The translations under genes and the position numbers were made by a program. DNA of 64,000 bases from Candidatus Fermentibacteraceae bacterium (GTDB taxonomy: Bacteria; Fermentibacterota; Fermentibacteria; Fermentibacterales; JCC-6). Position 1 is the stretch's first letter, and each line of letters starts with the position of its first letter. Shown here piece after piece: positions 15,578 through 24,230 of this stretch. Location: contig JADGDO010000002.1 of NCBI GenBank assembly GCA_016744855.1, forward strand, positions 242,150 through 306,149, given 5' to 3'. The notes beneath the pieces are model-generated. The model saw nothing but the letters and a program-made list of their open reading frames with translations, was not told the origin of the DNA and did no database searches.

Positions 15578-16776
15578 AAATACTGTACGTCCTTGGCTTT
15601 CTGCCCCCTTACGTAACAAGAGAAATCGAAGCAGTAGCTGATCAGGGGCATCGGATTTCCGTTCTGCTCCCGGAAAATAAAAACAACAAAACAGCTGACT
15701 TCTGGGATAGTATATCGCAAGAACCCGGAGGCAGTTTCGTTTCAATAAGCAGAAACCTGAAATATGAATATCTCACCTGCTCCCATGCAAAATTGCTTAC
15801 TCCGCTGCTCAAATCGCTAGGACGCACAAGAGTATTGAGAAAAGCCTTCAAGGAAAACGAATTCAGATACTTTCTCATCGCCAGCAGGGCAGTTTCTGCC
15901 ATACCTCCTTCTGACAAACCGGATATCATTCATGCACATTTCGCGAAAGATCAGGCTCATATTGCCAGAATAATGGCAGCTATTCTTAAAATTCCATATA
16001 CCGTTACCACTCATGCAACAGATATTTTCGTTCCAGCTTGTAAAACCAGATTGCGCCGTGTTCTGGGGGAGGCCTCAGCAGTGATAACTATCTCGGATTA
16101 TAACGTCCCTCATCTCATGGAATACGGGATCAGCAGAGACAATATCACAGTAGTCCGGTTGCCGCTTGATACAGCAAAATTACCCAAACGGAAAACTGAA
16201 TCCGCCACGGCAGTCTGCACCGCAAGCGGACTGGTACCGAAAAAGGGTGTACAGGTACTTGTTAAGGCTGCCAGGATTCTTCAGCAGAAAAACATCAAGT
16301 TAAGAATTACTGTTATAGGCTCTGACCCCGAGGGGACTGTGCTGAACAAGTACATCACAGAATTCAGGGATCTTCCAATAGATTTTGCGGGCACGCTCAA
16401 TTCGTCAGAAACGCTTGATATTGTAGCCTCAGCATCTTTCTTTGTTCTTCCATCAGTTGAAGCTGCAAACAAAGACAAGGATGGCATTCCGGTTGCTCTT
16501 ATGGAAGCAATGGGAATTGGGGTACCATGTATTTCAACAGAGTTATCGGGAATCCCCGAACTGATAGAGAACAATGTCAGCGGACTGCTTGTTCAACCCG
16601 GGTCAGCAGAAGAGCTTGCAGATGCGATGATGACTCTTCTTTCGGACAGGGAGCTGGCAGACACTCTGGGCAGGGCCGGTCAGACAAAAGTTCTTACCAA
16701 TCATTCACCGGAAAAACAGGCAGGTATTCTCACCGATCGTTTTAGGGAGATTGTAGAAGAAAGGAAGCAAATTTGA
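15574..16776 (+). CDS. Glycosyltransferase family 4 protein (GTG start)
   Basis: GT-B enzyme of 400 residues. It shows HAHFAKDQAHIARIMA and YTVTTHATDIF in the N-terminal domain. The C-terminal domain has TASGLVPKKGVQVLVKAARI, LPSVEAANKDKDGIPVALME and MGIGVPCISTELSGIPELIE, a complete GT4 donor site. It resembles colanic-acid/exopolysaccharide transferases (WcaL/AmsK type). The GTG at 15574 overlaps the previous stop by 4 nt. Its own stop overlaps the TTG start of the next gene. Confidence 0.88.
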   Translation: MKILYVLGFLPPYVTREIEAVADQGHRISVLLPENKNNKTADFWDSISQEPGGSFVSISRNLKYEYLTCSHAKLLTPLLKSLGRTRVLRKAFKENEFRYFLIASRAVSAIPPSDKPDIIHAHFAKDQAHIARIMAAILKIPYTVTTHATDIFVPACKTRLRRVLGEASAVITISDYNVPHLMEYGISRDNITVVRLPLDTAKLPKRKTESATAVCTASGLVPKKGVQVLVKAARILQQKNIKLRITVIGSDPEGTVLNKYITEFRDLPIDFAGTLNSSETLDIVASASFFVLPSVEAANKDKDGIPVALMEAMGIGVPCISTELSGIPELIENNVSGLLVQPGSAEELADAMMTLLSDRELADTLGRAGQTKVLTNHSPEKQAGILTDRFREIVEERKQI

Positions 16777-17255
16777 TTTACTCAGTGAACAAAATACCCC
16801 TTTCCCTTGAATCATTCTCAGAAATGCTGCAAGGGATGAATTCAGAACCCGAGGCAGCTGCAGCTGCCTGCGTGCTTGCCCTTGGCATCATGACAGACGA
16901 TGAATCTTCAGGAATTGAAGCACTCAAGCTGGTAAATCCTAAGGTTTCTCACAGTATGCTCCAGCTTGCAGGAAGACAGCTAAGATCAAAACCCTACCTT
17001 ATGCGCTCCTACTTCCTGGGAACTACACCTGCAAACGATTATTTCCTTCCGGAGAAACTCGAAATTGAGATTACATCAAACAAATACTCCGGTACCAGGG
17101 AAGATGGAAAAATGAGACTCTTCCTGAATTGCTCAGGAGCAGACAGCCCCAGACCGATAACTCTTGTAAAGCAGAATGATGGAATCTGGGTTGCCCATGA
17201 GTGGAGCTCTTTGATCATGGGGATAAGACCCCCGGAGAGCGAACACCACGACTAG
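16773..17255 (+). CDS. Small soluble protein, DUF6935-like, at the end of a glycosyltransferase operon (TTG start)
   Basis: Protein of 160 residues without signal peptide or membrane segment. An alpha-helical N-terminal half (EPEAAAAACVLALGIM) is followed by text such as LMRSYFLGTTPANDYF, CSGADSPRPITLVKQNDGIW and SLIMGIRPPE. From memory these match proteins annotated DUF6935, which have no known function. The TTG at 16773 has AAAGGAAG just upstream and a 4-nt overlap with the glycosyltransferase stop. Its placement suggests co-expression with the glycosyltransferases, but no role can be given. Confidence 0.65.
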   Translation: MIYSVNKIPLSLESFSEMLQGMNSEPEAAAAACVLALGIMTDDESSGIEALKLVNPKVSHSMLQLAGRQLRSKPYLMRSYFLGTTPANDYFLPEKLEIEITSNKYSGTREDGKMRLFLNCSGADSPRPITLVKQNDGIWVAHEWSSLIMGIRPPESEHHD

Positions 17256-17282
17256 CCTGACAGCAGCATTCGATTCTCCGTC

Positions 17283-17311
17283 TTGACCGAGAGCCGCAAC
17301 TATTGTCTATT
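17283..17311 (+). promoter_or_regulatory. Candidate promoter of the TPR/HD-GYP gene
   Basis: TTGACC (17283-17288) and TCTATT (17306-17311) are 17 bp apart in the short gap after the glycosyltransferase operon. A start near 17318 would leave about 30 nt of leader before the ATG at 17350. Confidence 0.45.
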
Positions 17312-17349
17312 AATGTGTATTGAAGGTAATACACAAAGGACTGGTTGCT

Positions 17350-19188
17350 ATGGCTGAACAGAATATAGAAACCCTTCAGGCTAGGCTGGAAACCCTTCGG
17401 TCCCTGCAAAACACTGAACGGGAAAAAGCCGAAGTGCTTATTTCGCTTGTCTCTTCCGAATTCCGAAACAATCCAGAAAAAGCAGTAGAATACGCTAGAG
17501 AAGCCCTTCTCTACTCACAGCAGACAGGATCGATTGAACTTATTGCTGAGAGCCATCATATGTGCAGTTTAACTTCCTGGATAACCGGCAAATTCAGCGA
17601 TGCGCTGGAAAGCTCCCGAAAGTCTATTCTTCTGTTGGGAAAAACAGATAACAGACTCAGTCTTGCAAGAGCATACAACAACGCCGGTAACATCTACCGT
17701 GATCTCGGCGATTTTCCAACTGCGCTGAAATATTTCTTCAAATCTCTCCGGATTAATGAAGAAGAAGAGGCGAGCAAAGGAATAGCATTTTCTCTTCTAA
17801 ACATTGGAAATACTCACAAAGATCAGGGACGCATGATTCAGGCAGAGGAACACTATGTAAAATCTCTCGAACTTTTCAAGACACTGGGGAGTCAACTGAA
17901 TATTGTAAATTGTTACAACAACATAGGTATCGTTAAAGCAAAAGCAGGAAAGCTTGACCAAGCAGCAGAATACCACAAGAAGGCTCTGGAGATAAGAATT
18001 GAAATAAACGACACGAGGGGAATCGCAAATTCGTGTGGAAACCTGGGTACAGTTCTGGAAGCTCAGGGCAAATACAAACAAGCCCTTGAATACCATTCAA
18101 AAGCACTTAGGTTGGGAGAAAATCTTGCTGCTCAGCGTACTATTGTAGTTTCCTGCTTTAATATCGGTTCAATTCACACAACCCTCGGCGACTGGCAACT
18201 TGCATCGGATTTTCTGCAGCGCGCTATTGAAGTAGCTGACAAGATGGGAAGCAGAGATTTACAGGCTTCGGGAATGAGCTACATGGCGGAGTTTCATCAG
18301 GCCCAAAATGAATTTGAGCAAGCCTTCCTTTTTGAAAGAAAGCACAGGGAAATTAGAGAAGATCTTTTCAACGAAGAAAGCAGAAACAAGATTGCAATGC
18401 TTCATGTCAAATTTGAAACAGATAAAAAGCAGCGTGAAGCAGAGTGTAGACAGCTAAAGAATCTTGATCTAAAAAAGGAAATTAAAGAGAGAAAGGTCAT
18501 TGAGGAAGAACTGAAAAGGCATCAGAACCACCTGGAGGATCTGGTGAAAGAGCGAACAGCAGAACTTTTAAAGCTAAACGAGGGACTGGAAAAAAGCTTC
18601 AAAGGAACAGTTTTTACCATATCTAAACTGGTAGAAGAGCGTGAACCTTATTCCTCTGGTCACCAAGTGAGAACGGCAGAGCTTGCCCGTGCCATGGCAA
18701 AGGACCTGGGATTGAAGGAAGATAGAATTGATTCGATCTACCTTGCAGCTGTTGTTCATGACATAGGGAAAATTAGGGTTCCTCAAGAGTTTCTCAGTAG
18801 ATCAGGAATTCTGAGCAAGATTGAGTTAAGCCTGGTGAGGGCTTATCCACAGGCAGGATACGACATTCTTAAAACAATAGAGTTCCCCTGGGCAATTGCT
18901 GAGATTGTTCTCCAGCATCATGAATTCATTAATGGTTCGGGGTACCCTTCCGGATTGAAAGGTGATGAGATCATGTTGGAAGCCCGGATACTCTGCGTAG
19001 CAGATGTTGTTGAAGCAATGTCTTCAAGGCGCCCCTATCGACCAGCTTTTAGTCTTGAAAGCACTCTCAAGGAGCTCTCTGATAACAGAGGTATTCTGTA
19101 TGACTCTGAATGTGTCGATGCATGCATCAGGGTTGTTGAGGAGGGGCAGTTCACTCCCCGAAAAGATTCAGCAAGAATACGAATATAA
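17350..19188 (+). CDS. TPR-repeat protein with C-terminal HD-GYP phosphodiesterase domain
   Basis: Cytoplasmic protein of 612 residues. About eight TPR units fill residues 20-350 (ARAYNNAGNIYRDLGDFPTA; VNCYNNIGIVKAKAGKLDQA). A charged coiled coil (about 350-420) leads to an HD-GYP domain. HDIGK is at 470-474, HHE at about 523 and GSGYPSG follows, so the metal site looks complete. HD-GYP enzymes degrade cyclic di-GMP, so it probably tunes that signal in response to a protein bound by the TPRs; the sensor input is inference. The ATG at 17350 has AAGGA 10 bp upstream; an in-frame TTG at 17320 is possible. No receiver domain is present. Confidence 0.88.
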   Translation: MAEQNIETLQARLETLRSLQNTEREKAEVLISLVSSEFRNNPEKAVEYAREALLYSQQTGSIELIAESHHMCSLTSWITGKFSDALESSRKSILLLGKTDNRLSLARAYNNAGNIYRDLGDFPTALKYFFKSLRINEEEEASKGIAFSLLNIGNTHKDQGRMIQAEEHYVKSLELFKTLGSQLNIVNCYNNIGIVKAKAGKLDQAAEYHKKALEIRIEINDTRGIANSCGNLGTVLEAQGKYKQALEYHSKALRLGENLAAQRTIVVSCFNIGSIHTTLGDWQLASDFLQRAIEVADKMGSRDLQASGMSYMAEFHQAQNEFEQAFLFERKHREIREDLFNEESRNKIAMLHVKFETDKKQREAECRQLKNLDLKKEIKERKVIEEELKRHQNHLEDLVKERTAELLKLNEGLEKSFKGTVFTISKLVEEREPYSSGHQVRTAELARAMAKDLGLKEDRIDSIYLAAVVHDIGKIRVPQEFLSRSGILSKIELSLVRAYPQAGYDILKTIEFPWAIAEIVLQHHEFINGSGYPSGLKGDEIMLEARILCVADVVEAMSSRRPYRPAFSLESTLKELSDNRGILYDSECVDACIRVVEEGQFTPRKDSARIRI

Positions 19189-19206
19189 GAATCATGCTCC
19201 AATGTT

Positions 19207-20454
19207 CTAGATCGGCTCAACATCCATTTCACAAACAACCGCAGGAAAATGGCTTAAGCTTAATAGTGAATCGCTTGAGCAACCCATATAGTCTTCATTG
19301 AACATCTTCCAGACAGACGAAGAAATATTTATTTGCGGTAATCTTCCAACGACCTCGCCATCCCTTAGAAGGTAGCTTAAATTAACAGGAAAAGATATCT
19401 GCCCATCTGTAGTAGCTCCCCCGCCACCGACCATAAGCACAAGAACAGCATCCCTTCCGGCAGTTATCTCTTTGATTGTCCTGCCTGTTGAAGCCACCTG
19501 AACATAAGGGAGTCCCATCGAGGGAACCGTATCGTATTTCCCTCTGAAAGCGCTTCCGGAATTCATACAACCGTATTCCCCAGCCATGAGCCTGTCTGAG
19601 AGAAATCGAACGGCCTTTCCCTTATTGATCAAAGTCAGTGAATGATTCGGGTTCACTGTTCCCTCATAATCAAAGAATTTGAAACCCGTATTCGCAGAGT
19701 CAGAGGCTTGAAGAAGAGAGAAGTCAGGGCTAAGCTCCAGTTCTTTCCTCTTTGGGGAGAAAACTGAAGTTCCTTCAAAGACAGATACCGAGCTCAGATT
19801 CTCAAGCACCTTTCTTAGAACAAAATTTTCATATCCCAAAGAAAGAACAACAGGAAGTTTCTTCTTTTTTTTCAACTCGGCAAAAGAGTGATAACCACTG
19901 CAGCCCTGTTCCAGATCTTTGATCACTGAATTTCTATCAAAATTAACACCGAACGTGCCCGAACCACCATCAAAAATAGAACATGAATTCCTCTGCTTGA
20001 ATCTCATCACATACCGGAACAGTGGGGTTGAAAAAGACAAATCAAGACCAGAATCATTCTTAAGAGATGCTGAGTAGTTTTCAAAATGTGCTTTACCACT
20101 GAAAATAAGATCAGGATACTTCGAACGGAAATGGGAAAGAATTATTTGGATTTCTTCCGCTAACTCAGATTGAATAAACTCTCTTCCGACATTGTTCAAG
20201 CTCTCAACATGATCTGTCTGGGGCACAATTGGATACCCAATTCCATCCGGCAACCCATCAACCGCATTTTTCCACAGCAGATCAGTATCTGGAAATCCGA
20301 GCCCTCCTGCTATACTGATTCTTCTGCCGTCATAAGCTCTAACGCCCACTTTCCTGGTGTGCTGGCGTTTTACTGATTCAATTCTGGTAGAACTAATACC
20401 TATAGACAGGTGATGTCTTTCCTGCACGAAAGTTTCTCTAACAACTCTGGGCAT
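19207..20454 (-). CDS. TldE/PmbA-family protein, partner of TldD
   Basis: Protein of 415 residues of the PmbA/TldE subfamily, the non-catalytic half of the TldD/TldE heterodimer that degrades or matures peptides. It has the family N-terminus (VGVRAYDGRRISIAGG), KYDTVPSMGLPYVQVASTGR in the middle and the C-terminal block TDGQISFPVNLSYLLRDGEV. It lacks HExxxH, as expected. It follows the tldD-like gene by 1 nt. Known members process microcin B17 and other RiPPs or clear unfolded peptides; no precursor peptide is recognised nearby. Confidence 0.82.
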   Translation of the reverse strand: MPRVVRETFVQERHHLSIGISSTRIESVKRQHTRKVGVRAYDGRRISIAGGLGFPDTDLLWKNAVDGLPDGIGYPIVPQTDHVESLNNVGREFIQSELAEEIQIILSHFRSKYPDLIFSGKAHFENYSASLKNDSGLDLSFSTPLFRYVMRFKQRNSCSIFDGGSGTFGVNFDRNSVIKDLEQGCSGYHSFAELKKKKKLPVVLSLGYENFVLRKVLENLSSVSVFEGTSVFSPKRKELELSPDFSLLQASDSANTGFKFFDYEGTVNPNHSLTLINKGKAVRFLSDRLMAGEYGCMNSGSAFRGKYDTVPSMGLPYVQVASTGRTIKEITAGRDAVLVLMVGGGGATTDGQISFPVNLSYLLRDGEVVGRLPQINISSSVWKMFNEDYMGCSSDSLLSLSHFPAVVCEMDVEPI

Positions 20455-20455
20455 T

Positions 20456-21781
20456 CTATCTCACATCCATTTTCTTAACTCGCACAAAAGGGCCTCCGTA
20501 TCCTACCGGCAAACCCGCTTGTTCCAGTTTGGCGCAACCCGAGCCTACGCTGCTAAACATTTCCGTCTGCTTGGATATACCATCTATCTCCCAAAGCGTC
20601 TTTATCATATCTCCCGACAGTGCCGGAATTCTGAGAGGTTGTTCTATTCTTCCATTTTTTATTCTCCAGGCCAGAGTCGGATTCATAGTAAACCGAGTCA
20701 GCCCGGAAGCCCCGTTTAGGCCTTCAACATAAACACCATCTTCTACCTCACCGAAAATATCCTTAACCGATTTCTCTCCCGGTGCAATACATGTATTTGT
20801 CATTCTTACTATTGGTTCATAGCGGTAATTCACAGCTCTTGCATTTCCTGTTGGTTTCTCTCCAAGATGCGAAGCCGTTGTAACACTGTGCAACCTTCCT
20901 GATAGAATTCCATCCCGAATCAACCATGTTTTTTTGCAAACGGTTCCCTCATCATCGATATAGATTCTTCCTGAACCCGGGGCTGAACCATCGTCCCAGA
21001 TAGAGAGAGAAGGGGGAGCAACCCTTGAGCCAATAGGCCATTCTCTCATCAGAGTCCTGTCCCCTATCATGAAGTCCGCTTCACTTTTGTGCCCGAAGCT
21101 CTCATGTGCAAAAATGCCTGCGGAAGCCGGAGAGAGTATAACAGTGTACTCTCCGGTAGAAAGAGGAACAGCTTTTGTGTTGAATCTTGAACAACGCTCC
21201 AGGTAGTCCTTAAGGGAATCCTTCCCCACAACCAGAGAATTAATGCCTCCGGAATACCTCATGTAGTTGCTATTGAAGGTCTTTCCTTTATTGCAGAATC
21301 CCAAGTCGAATTTGATGCCCAAACCACCGGAATTCACAGTAACATCAGCACCTCTTGAAGAGATAAATCTGCGGGTAATAGATCGATCTTCGTAAAGAGC
21401 AGTCCAGTACAAATCACCGGGATAGTTACTAACTACAGAGAAACACTCAGCTGCCACATCTCTTTTCGCTGTAATACCATCAGGCAGAATAGGAAGAGTT
21501 CCATAATGACCCCGATTTACTTCAAAACTTTCTACAAGCGGGTTACCTCTGAGGTTTGAAGGCATTGCCATCGAAGCAAGCTGCTCGAGCTCTCGCTGCA
21601 CACATGCAGGATCAGTTATGGACGAGTAATACCACCTTCTGCCATCATATACCCTGATAAACGCAGTTGTGTCATCGCGATAGAGACTCTGTCTCAGGTT
21701 TTCTCTTCGCCACGAAAAGCAGTTCATTTTTCTTGTTTCAATACGCACATCTGAATAGAGCTTTGCAGGAAACCTGTACAT
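20456..21781 (-). CDS. tldD: TldD-family metalloprotease
   Basis: Catalytic subunit of the TldD/TldE protease, 441 residues. The zinc motif HESFGH (residues 226-231) matches HExxxH, and GSGCAK near the C-terminus provides the conserved cysteine ligand. Other family text: IYIDDEGTVCKKTWLIRDG and GNARAVNYRYEPIVRMTNT. Substrates are peptides threaded into the heterodimer. It forms an operon with the tldE-like gene just downstream. It appears complete and functional. Confidence 0.88.
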   Translation of the reverse strand: MYRFPAKLYSDVRIETRKMNCFSWRRENLRQSLYRDDTTAFIRVYDGRRWYYSSITDPACVQRELEQLASMAMPSNLRGNPLVESFEVNRGHYGTLPILPDGITAKRDVAAECFSVVSNYPGDLYWTALYEDRSITRRFISSRGADVTVNSGGLGIKFDLGFCNKGKTFNSNYMRYSGGINSLVVGKDSLKDYLERCSRFNTKAVPLSTGEYTVILSPASAGIFAHESFGHKSEADFMIGDRTLMREWPIGSRVAPPSLSIWDDGSAPGSGRIYIDDEGTVCKKTWLIRDGILSGRLHSVTTASHLGEKPTGNARAVNYRYEPIVRMTNTCIAPGEKSVKDIFGEVEDGVYVEGLNGASGLTRFTMNPTLAWRIKNGRIEQPLRIPALSGDMIKTLWEIDGISKQTEMFSSVGSGCAKLEQAGLPVGYGGPFVRVKKMDVR

Positions 21782-21954
21782 TCAACACTCCCGGCAGTTC
21801 ATTCTGATTCAGTCTTGATAAACACTTTGCACTGAGAAAAATATCACACAAATAACCTCATAGCGCAAGAAGGCCTACCAGCTGGCCAAACAACCACGAA
21901 AGGAACGAGAAACCGTAGGTGATTATGCTCAGCTATACCGGATAGGTACGCTGA

Positions 21955-21983
21955 TTGATACAACAATAATGTTTGACTATAAA
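21955..21983 (+). promoter_or_regulatory. Sigma70-type promoter upstream of the AT-rich membrane gene
   Basis: TTGATA (21955-21960) and TATAAA (21978-21983) are separated by exactly 17 bp. The start would fall near 21990. A short CGATG/CATCG hairpin (21991-22005) lies just inside the leader, ahead of the ATG at 22043. The rest of 21782-22042 shows nothing else convincing. Confidence 0.6.
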
Positions 21984-22042
21984 TAGGCTCCGATGAAAAA
22001 CATCGTGGGTTTTGTTTCTACTATTAAGCCAGAGGGAACTTC

Positions 22043-22609
22043 ATGATAAGAGACAATATTGTAATCACTTTTATTACCATCATTTATGGCATAATGTTAA
22101 CCGATTTGTTCTCAAGTTTGCATAGACTTATAAAATCGTGGAAATCTGTTAAATGGCACTGGCTACCCCTCTTGGCTGCATGGTATTTGTTTATGATTAT
22201 ACTGAAAAACTGGTGGGATCTAGCAGGATTTCAAGGGTCGTCTGATTGGATGAACATATTTTACTTTGTAGGGTATGGTCATTTACTTCTATTAATCTTC
22301 TTATCGGTTTCTACTGTTTTGCCGGATTCGGTTGGGAAAAAAGAAATTGATTTGAAACAATACTATTTAGATAATCATCGATATTTCTGGGGCCTAATGA
22401 CATCAATAGTAGTCCTTTCAAATGCCATTAGAATATGTAAAAATAGCGCCATACTTTCATCATCAAACACATTTCAGATTCTATCAATCTTAGTTTTCTT
22501 GATACTAGTTTTTACTTTGGCGGTGACAAAAAAACTCATAGTCCATTCCATTATTGTTATTGTACAGGTGATCCTGATTGTAGTAGAAATATTCACTAGA
22601 TTAGGTTGA
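22043..22609 (+). CDS. Small integral membrane protein of unknown function, AT-rich
   Basis: Protein of 188 residues with about five hydrophobic helices (near 8-28, 42-62, 75-95, 120-140 and 145-185) and no recognised motif. GAGGG precedes the ATG. The gene is clearly richer in A and T than its neighbours and uses AT-ending codons, suggesting recent acquisition. No transposase or integrase is nearby. It stands between its own promoter and a short downstream open frame. I do not recognise the family. Confidence 0.6.
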   Translation: MIRDNIVITFITIIYGIMLTDLFSSLHRLIKSWKSVKWHWLPLLAAWYLFMIILKNWWDLAGFQGSSDWMNIFYFVGYGHLLLLIFLSVSTVLPDSVGKKEIDLKQYYLDNHRYFWGLMTSIVVLSNAIRICKNSAILSSSNTFQILSILVFLILVFTLAVTKKLIVHSIIVIVQVILIVVEIFTRLG

Positions 22610-22713
22610 TTGCAGCAGTGCTGACGCTAGCCAACATTGCTGTCTTCTATTTCATGAGCCCGCAGGACATGCTGGTGACATACAGTGAATTTATAAGAAA
22701 CATGGGACCTTAG
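22606..22713 (+). pseudogene. Short open frame of 35 codons, possible gene remnant or small membrane peptide
   Basis: A TTG at 22606 overlaps the preceding stop and opens a frame in another phase. It reads a hydrophobic stretch LIAAVLTLANIAVFYFM and then DMLVTYSEFIRNMGP before TAG. Base composition is less AT-rich than the upstream gene. It could be the 3' remnant of a lost membrane protein gene or a genuine small peptide; evidence is weak. The remaining 22714-22809 shows nothing. Confidence 0.2.
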
Positions 22714-22809
22714 TTATCTGCCCAGAGATTTATCTTGTTTGAGGTAGGATTGAAGTATCTGCTTCACTTCTATATTCTTGAAATTCTGTTCCAGTTTGGT
22801 TTTAAACCA

Positions 22810-22840
22810 TTGACAGCGGGAACTCCGGGAGTGTTATTTT
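22810..22840 (+). promoter_or_regulatory. Candidate promoter of the acetyltransferase-methyltransferase pair
   Basis: Consensus TTGACA (22810-22815) is followed after 19 bp by TATTTT (22835-22840). The spacing is long and the -10 is only fair. A start near 22846 would leave a very short leader carrying GGGAGG (22850-22855) before the ATG at 22861. Confidence 0.4.
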
Positions 22841-22860
22841 CAGCCAATGGGAGGTAAATA

Positions 22861-23418
22861 ATGGATTCTATTGTCTGGCCTGAAGAGTTTCCGATTCTGG
22901 AAACCGATAGACTAATATTAAGGCAGGTTTTAGCTTCTGATTCAGGATATCTTTATCGATGCTACTCAGATCCGGTGGTAATGAAATACATGGCTAGCCC
23001 ACTGGACAATGAAGAGGCCATAACGGGTATCATGGAAGATTACAGAGATGGCTTCAAAGACGGATACAATATTGTATGGGCAATTACTCTTAAGGGTACA
23101 GACTCTTTTACCGGCACTGCGGGTTTTGAAGAATTTAGTTTTCTGGACAATAGGGCTGAAATTGGCTTTTCTCTTCTTCGCGATCAACAGGGTATGGGCT
23201 ACATGATAGAGGCACTCCGTGCAATTATTGAATACGGCTTCAACTCTATGCATATCAACAGAATTCAAACCACGGTTGTTCCCCTGAATGTTTCTTCCAT
23301 CAAACTTCTTGAAAAACTTTCATTTCACCGTGAAGGACACATGAAGGAAAGCGTTGTTTTTAACAACTCCTATCATGATGAGCTTATCTACGCTGTCTTG
23401 CGGAAAAAGGGGGAGTAA
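22861..23418 (+). CDS. GNAT N-acetyltransferase, RimJ/RimL type
   Basis: Cytoplasmic acetyl-CoA-dependent transferase of 185 residues. The family start PILETDRLILRQVLASD is followed by DSFTGTAGFEEF, the acetyl-CoA-binding region SLLRDQQGMGYMIEALRAII and INRIQTTVVPLNVSSIKLLE. Such enzymes acetylate ribosomal N-termini or small molecules; the substrate is unknown here. GGGAGG lies 5 bp before the ATG. Its stop overlaps the start of the methyltransferase gene (TAATG). Confidence 0.9.
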   Translation: MDSIVWPEEFPILETDRLILRQVLASDSGYLYRCYSDPVVMKYMASPLDNEEAITGIMEDYRDGFKDGYNIVWAITLKGTDSFTGTAGFEEFSFLDNRAEIGFSLLRDQQGMGYMIEALRAIIEYGFNSMHINRIQTTVVPLNVSSIKLLEKLSFHREGHMKESVVFNNSYHDELIYAVLRKKGE

Positions 23419-24188
23419 TGTCAGGTGAATTTTATAACGGTTTTGCAGAGTACTACCATTATCATCTGGAAGCTACAGGACGAGATGATATCCGTTTCTA
23501 CACGGAACTCAGTCGATCGAAAGGTGGCCGCGTACTTGAAATAGGATGCGGTACCGGCAGAACACTGATCCCCTGCGCTCAGGCAGGAGTTGAAATAGTT
23601 GGTCTGGATCTTTCCGATGACATGCTCTCCTTCTGCAGAGGGGAAATTGAGAAAGAAAGTAGGGAAGTTCAAAACAGAATTAAACTAGTAAAAGCAGACA
23701 TGACTAATTTCAATCTTAACGAAAAGTTTGATCTGATAACAACTCCATTCCGACCCTTCCAGCATCTCGGAACGGTTGAAGAACAACTCGCATGCCTGGC
23801 GTGTATCCGTGAGCACCTTGCCCCCGGAGGAAACTTTGTTCTTGATATTTTTGACCCCGATCTTGAATTCCTTACGGATACCGACAGGGCTATTGAGTTC
23901 GGTGAAGAACCACCCTTCATACTTAAAGACGGCCGAGAGGTTGTTGTAACGTACAGGAATCCATCTGTGGATTCTGTAAACCAGATTGTCCACTGTGAAA
24001 TGATCTTCTCGGTAACACACCCGGATGGCAGAGAAGAGAGACATGTGCAGAGGTTCATCATGCGCTACACCTTCAGGTGGGAAGCAGAGCACCTTCTTCA
24101 CAGAGCCGGCTTCAAGGTTAAGTCTGTAATCGGAGGCTACAACTCAGAGATGGTCGGTTCGGGCGAACTTATCTTTATAGCAGAATAA
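23418..24188 (+). CDS. Class I SAM-dependent methyltransferase
   Basis: Cytoplasmic protein of 256 residues. SAM motif I is VLEIGCGTGRTL (about residues 39-50), followed by VGLDLSDDMLSFC, a typical motif II region. It then shows LVKADMTNFNLNEKFDLITT and HLAPGGNFVLDIFDPD. The C-terminal domain (about 150-256) is beta-rich as in small-molecule methyltransferases. The substrate cannot be inferred. It is co-translated with the GNAT gene and ends just before a strong hairpin. Confidence 0.88.
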   Translation: MSGEFYNGFAEYYHYHLEATGRDDIRFYTELSRSKGGRVLEIGCGTGRTLIPCAQAGVEIVGLDLSDDMLSFCRGEIEKESREVQNRIKLVKADMTNFNLNEKFDLITTPFRPFQHLGTVEEQLACLACIREHLAPGGNFVLDIFDPDLEFLTDTDRAIEFGEEPPFILKDGREVVVTYRNPSVDSVNQIVHCEMIFSVTHPDGREERHVQRFIMRYTFRWEAEHLLHRAGFKVKSVIGGYNSEMVGSGELIFIAE

Positions 24189-24192
24189 AAAA

Positions 24193-24216
24193 GGGCTGCT
24201 CCAAAAAGAGCAGCCC
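24193..24216 (-). terminator. Rho-independent terminator, best on the minus strand
   Basis: A perfect 9-bp stem (GGGCTGCTC at 24193-24201 with GAGCAGCCC at 24208-24216) closes a 6-base loop. On the minus strand it is followed by six T, ideal for ending the 26408-24231 transcript. It also lies just after the plus-strand methyltransferase stop, so it may serve both converging transcripts. Confidence 0.85.
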
Positions 24217-24230
24217 GTTCACGATTAATA

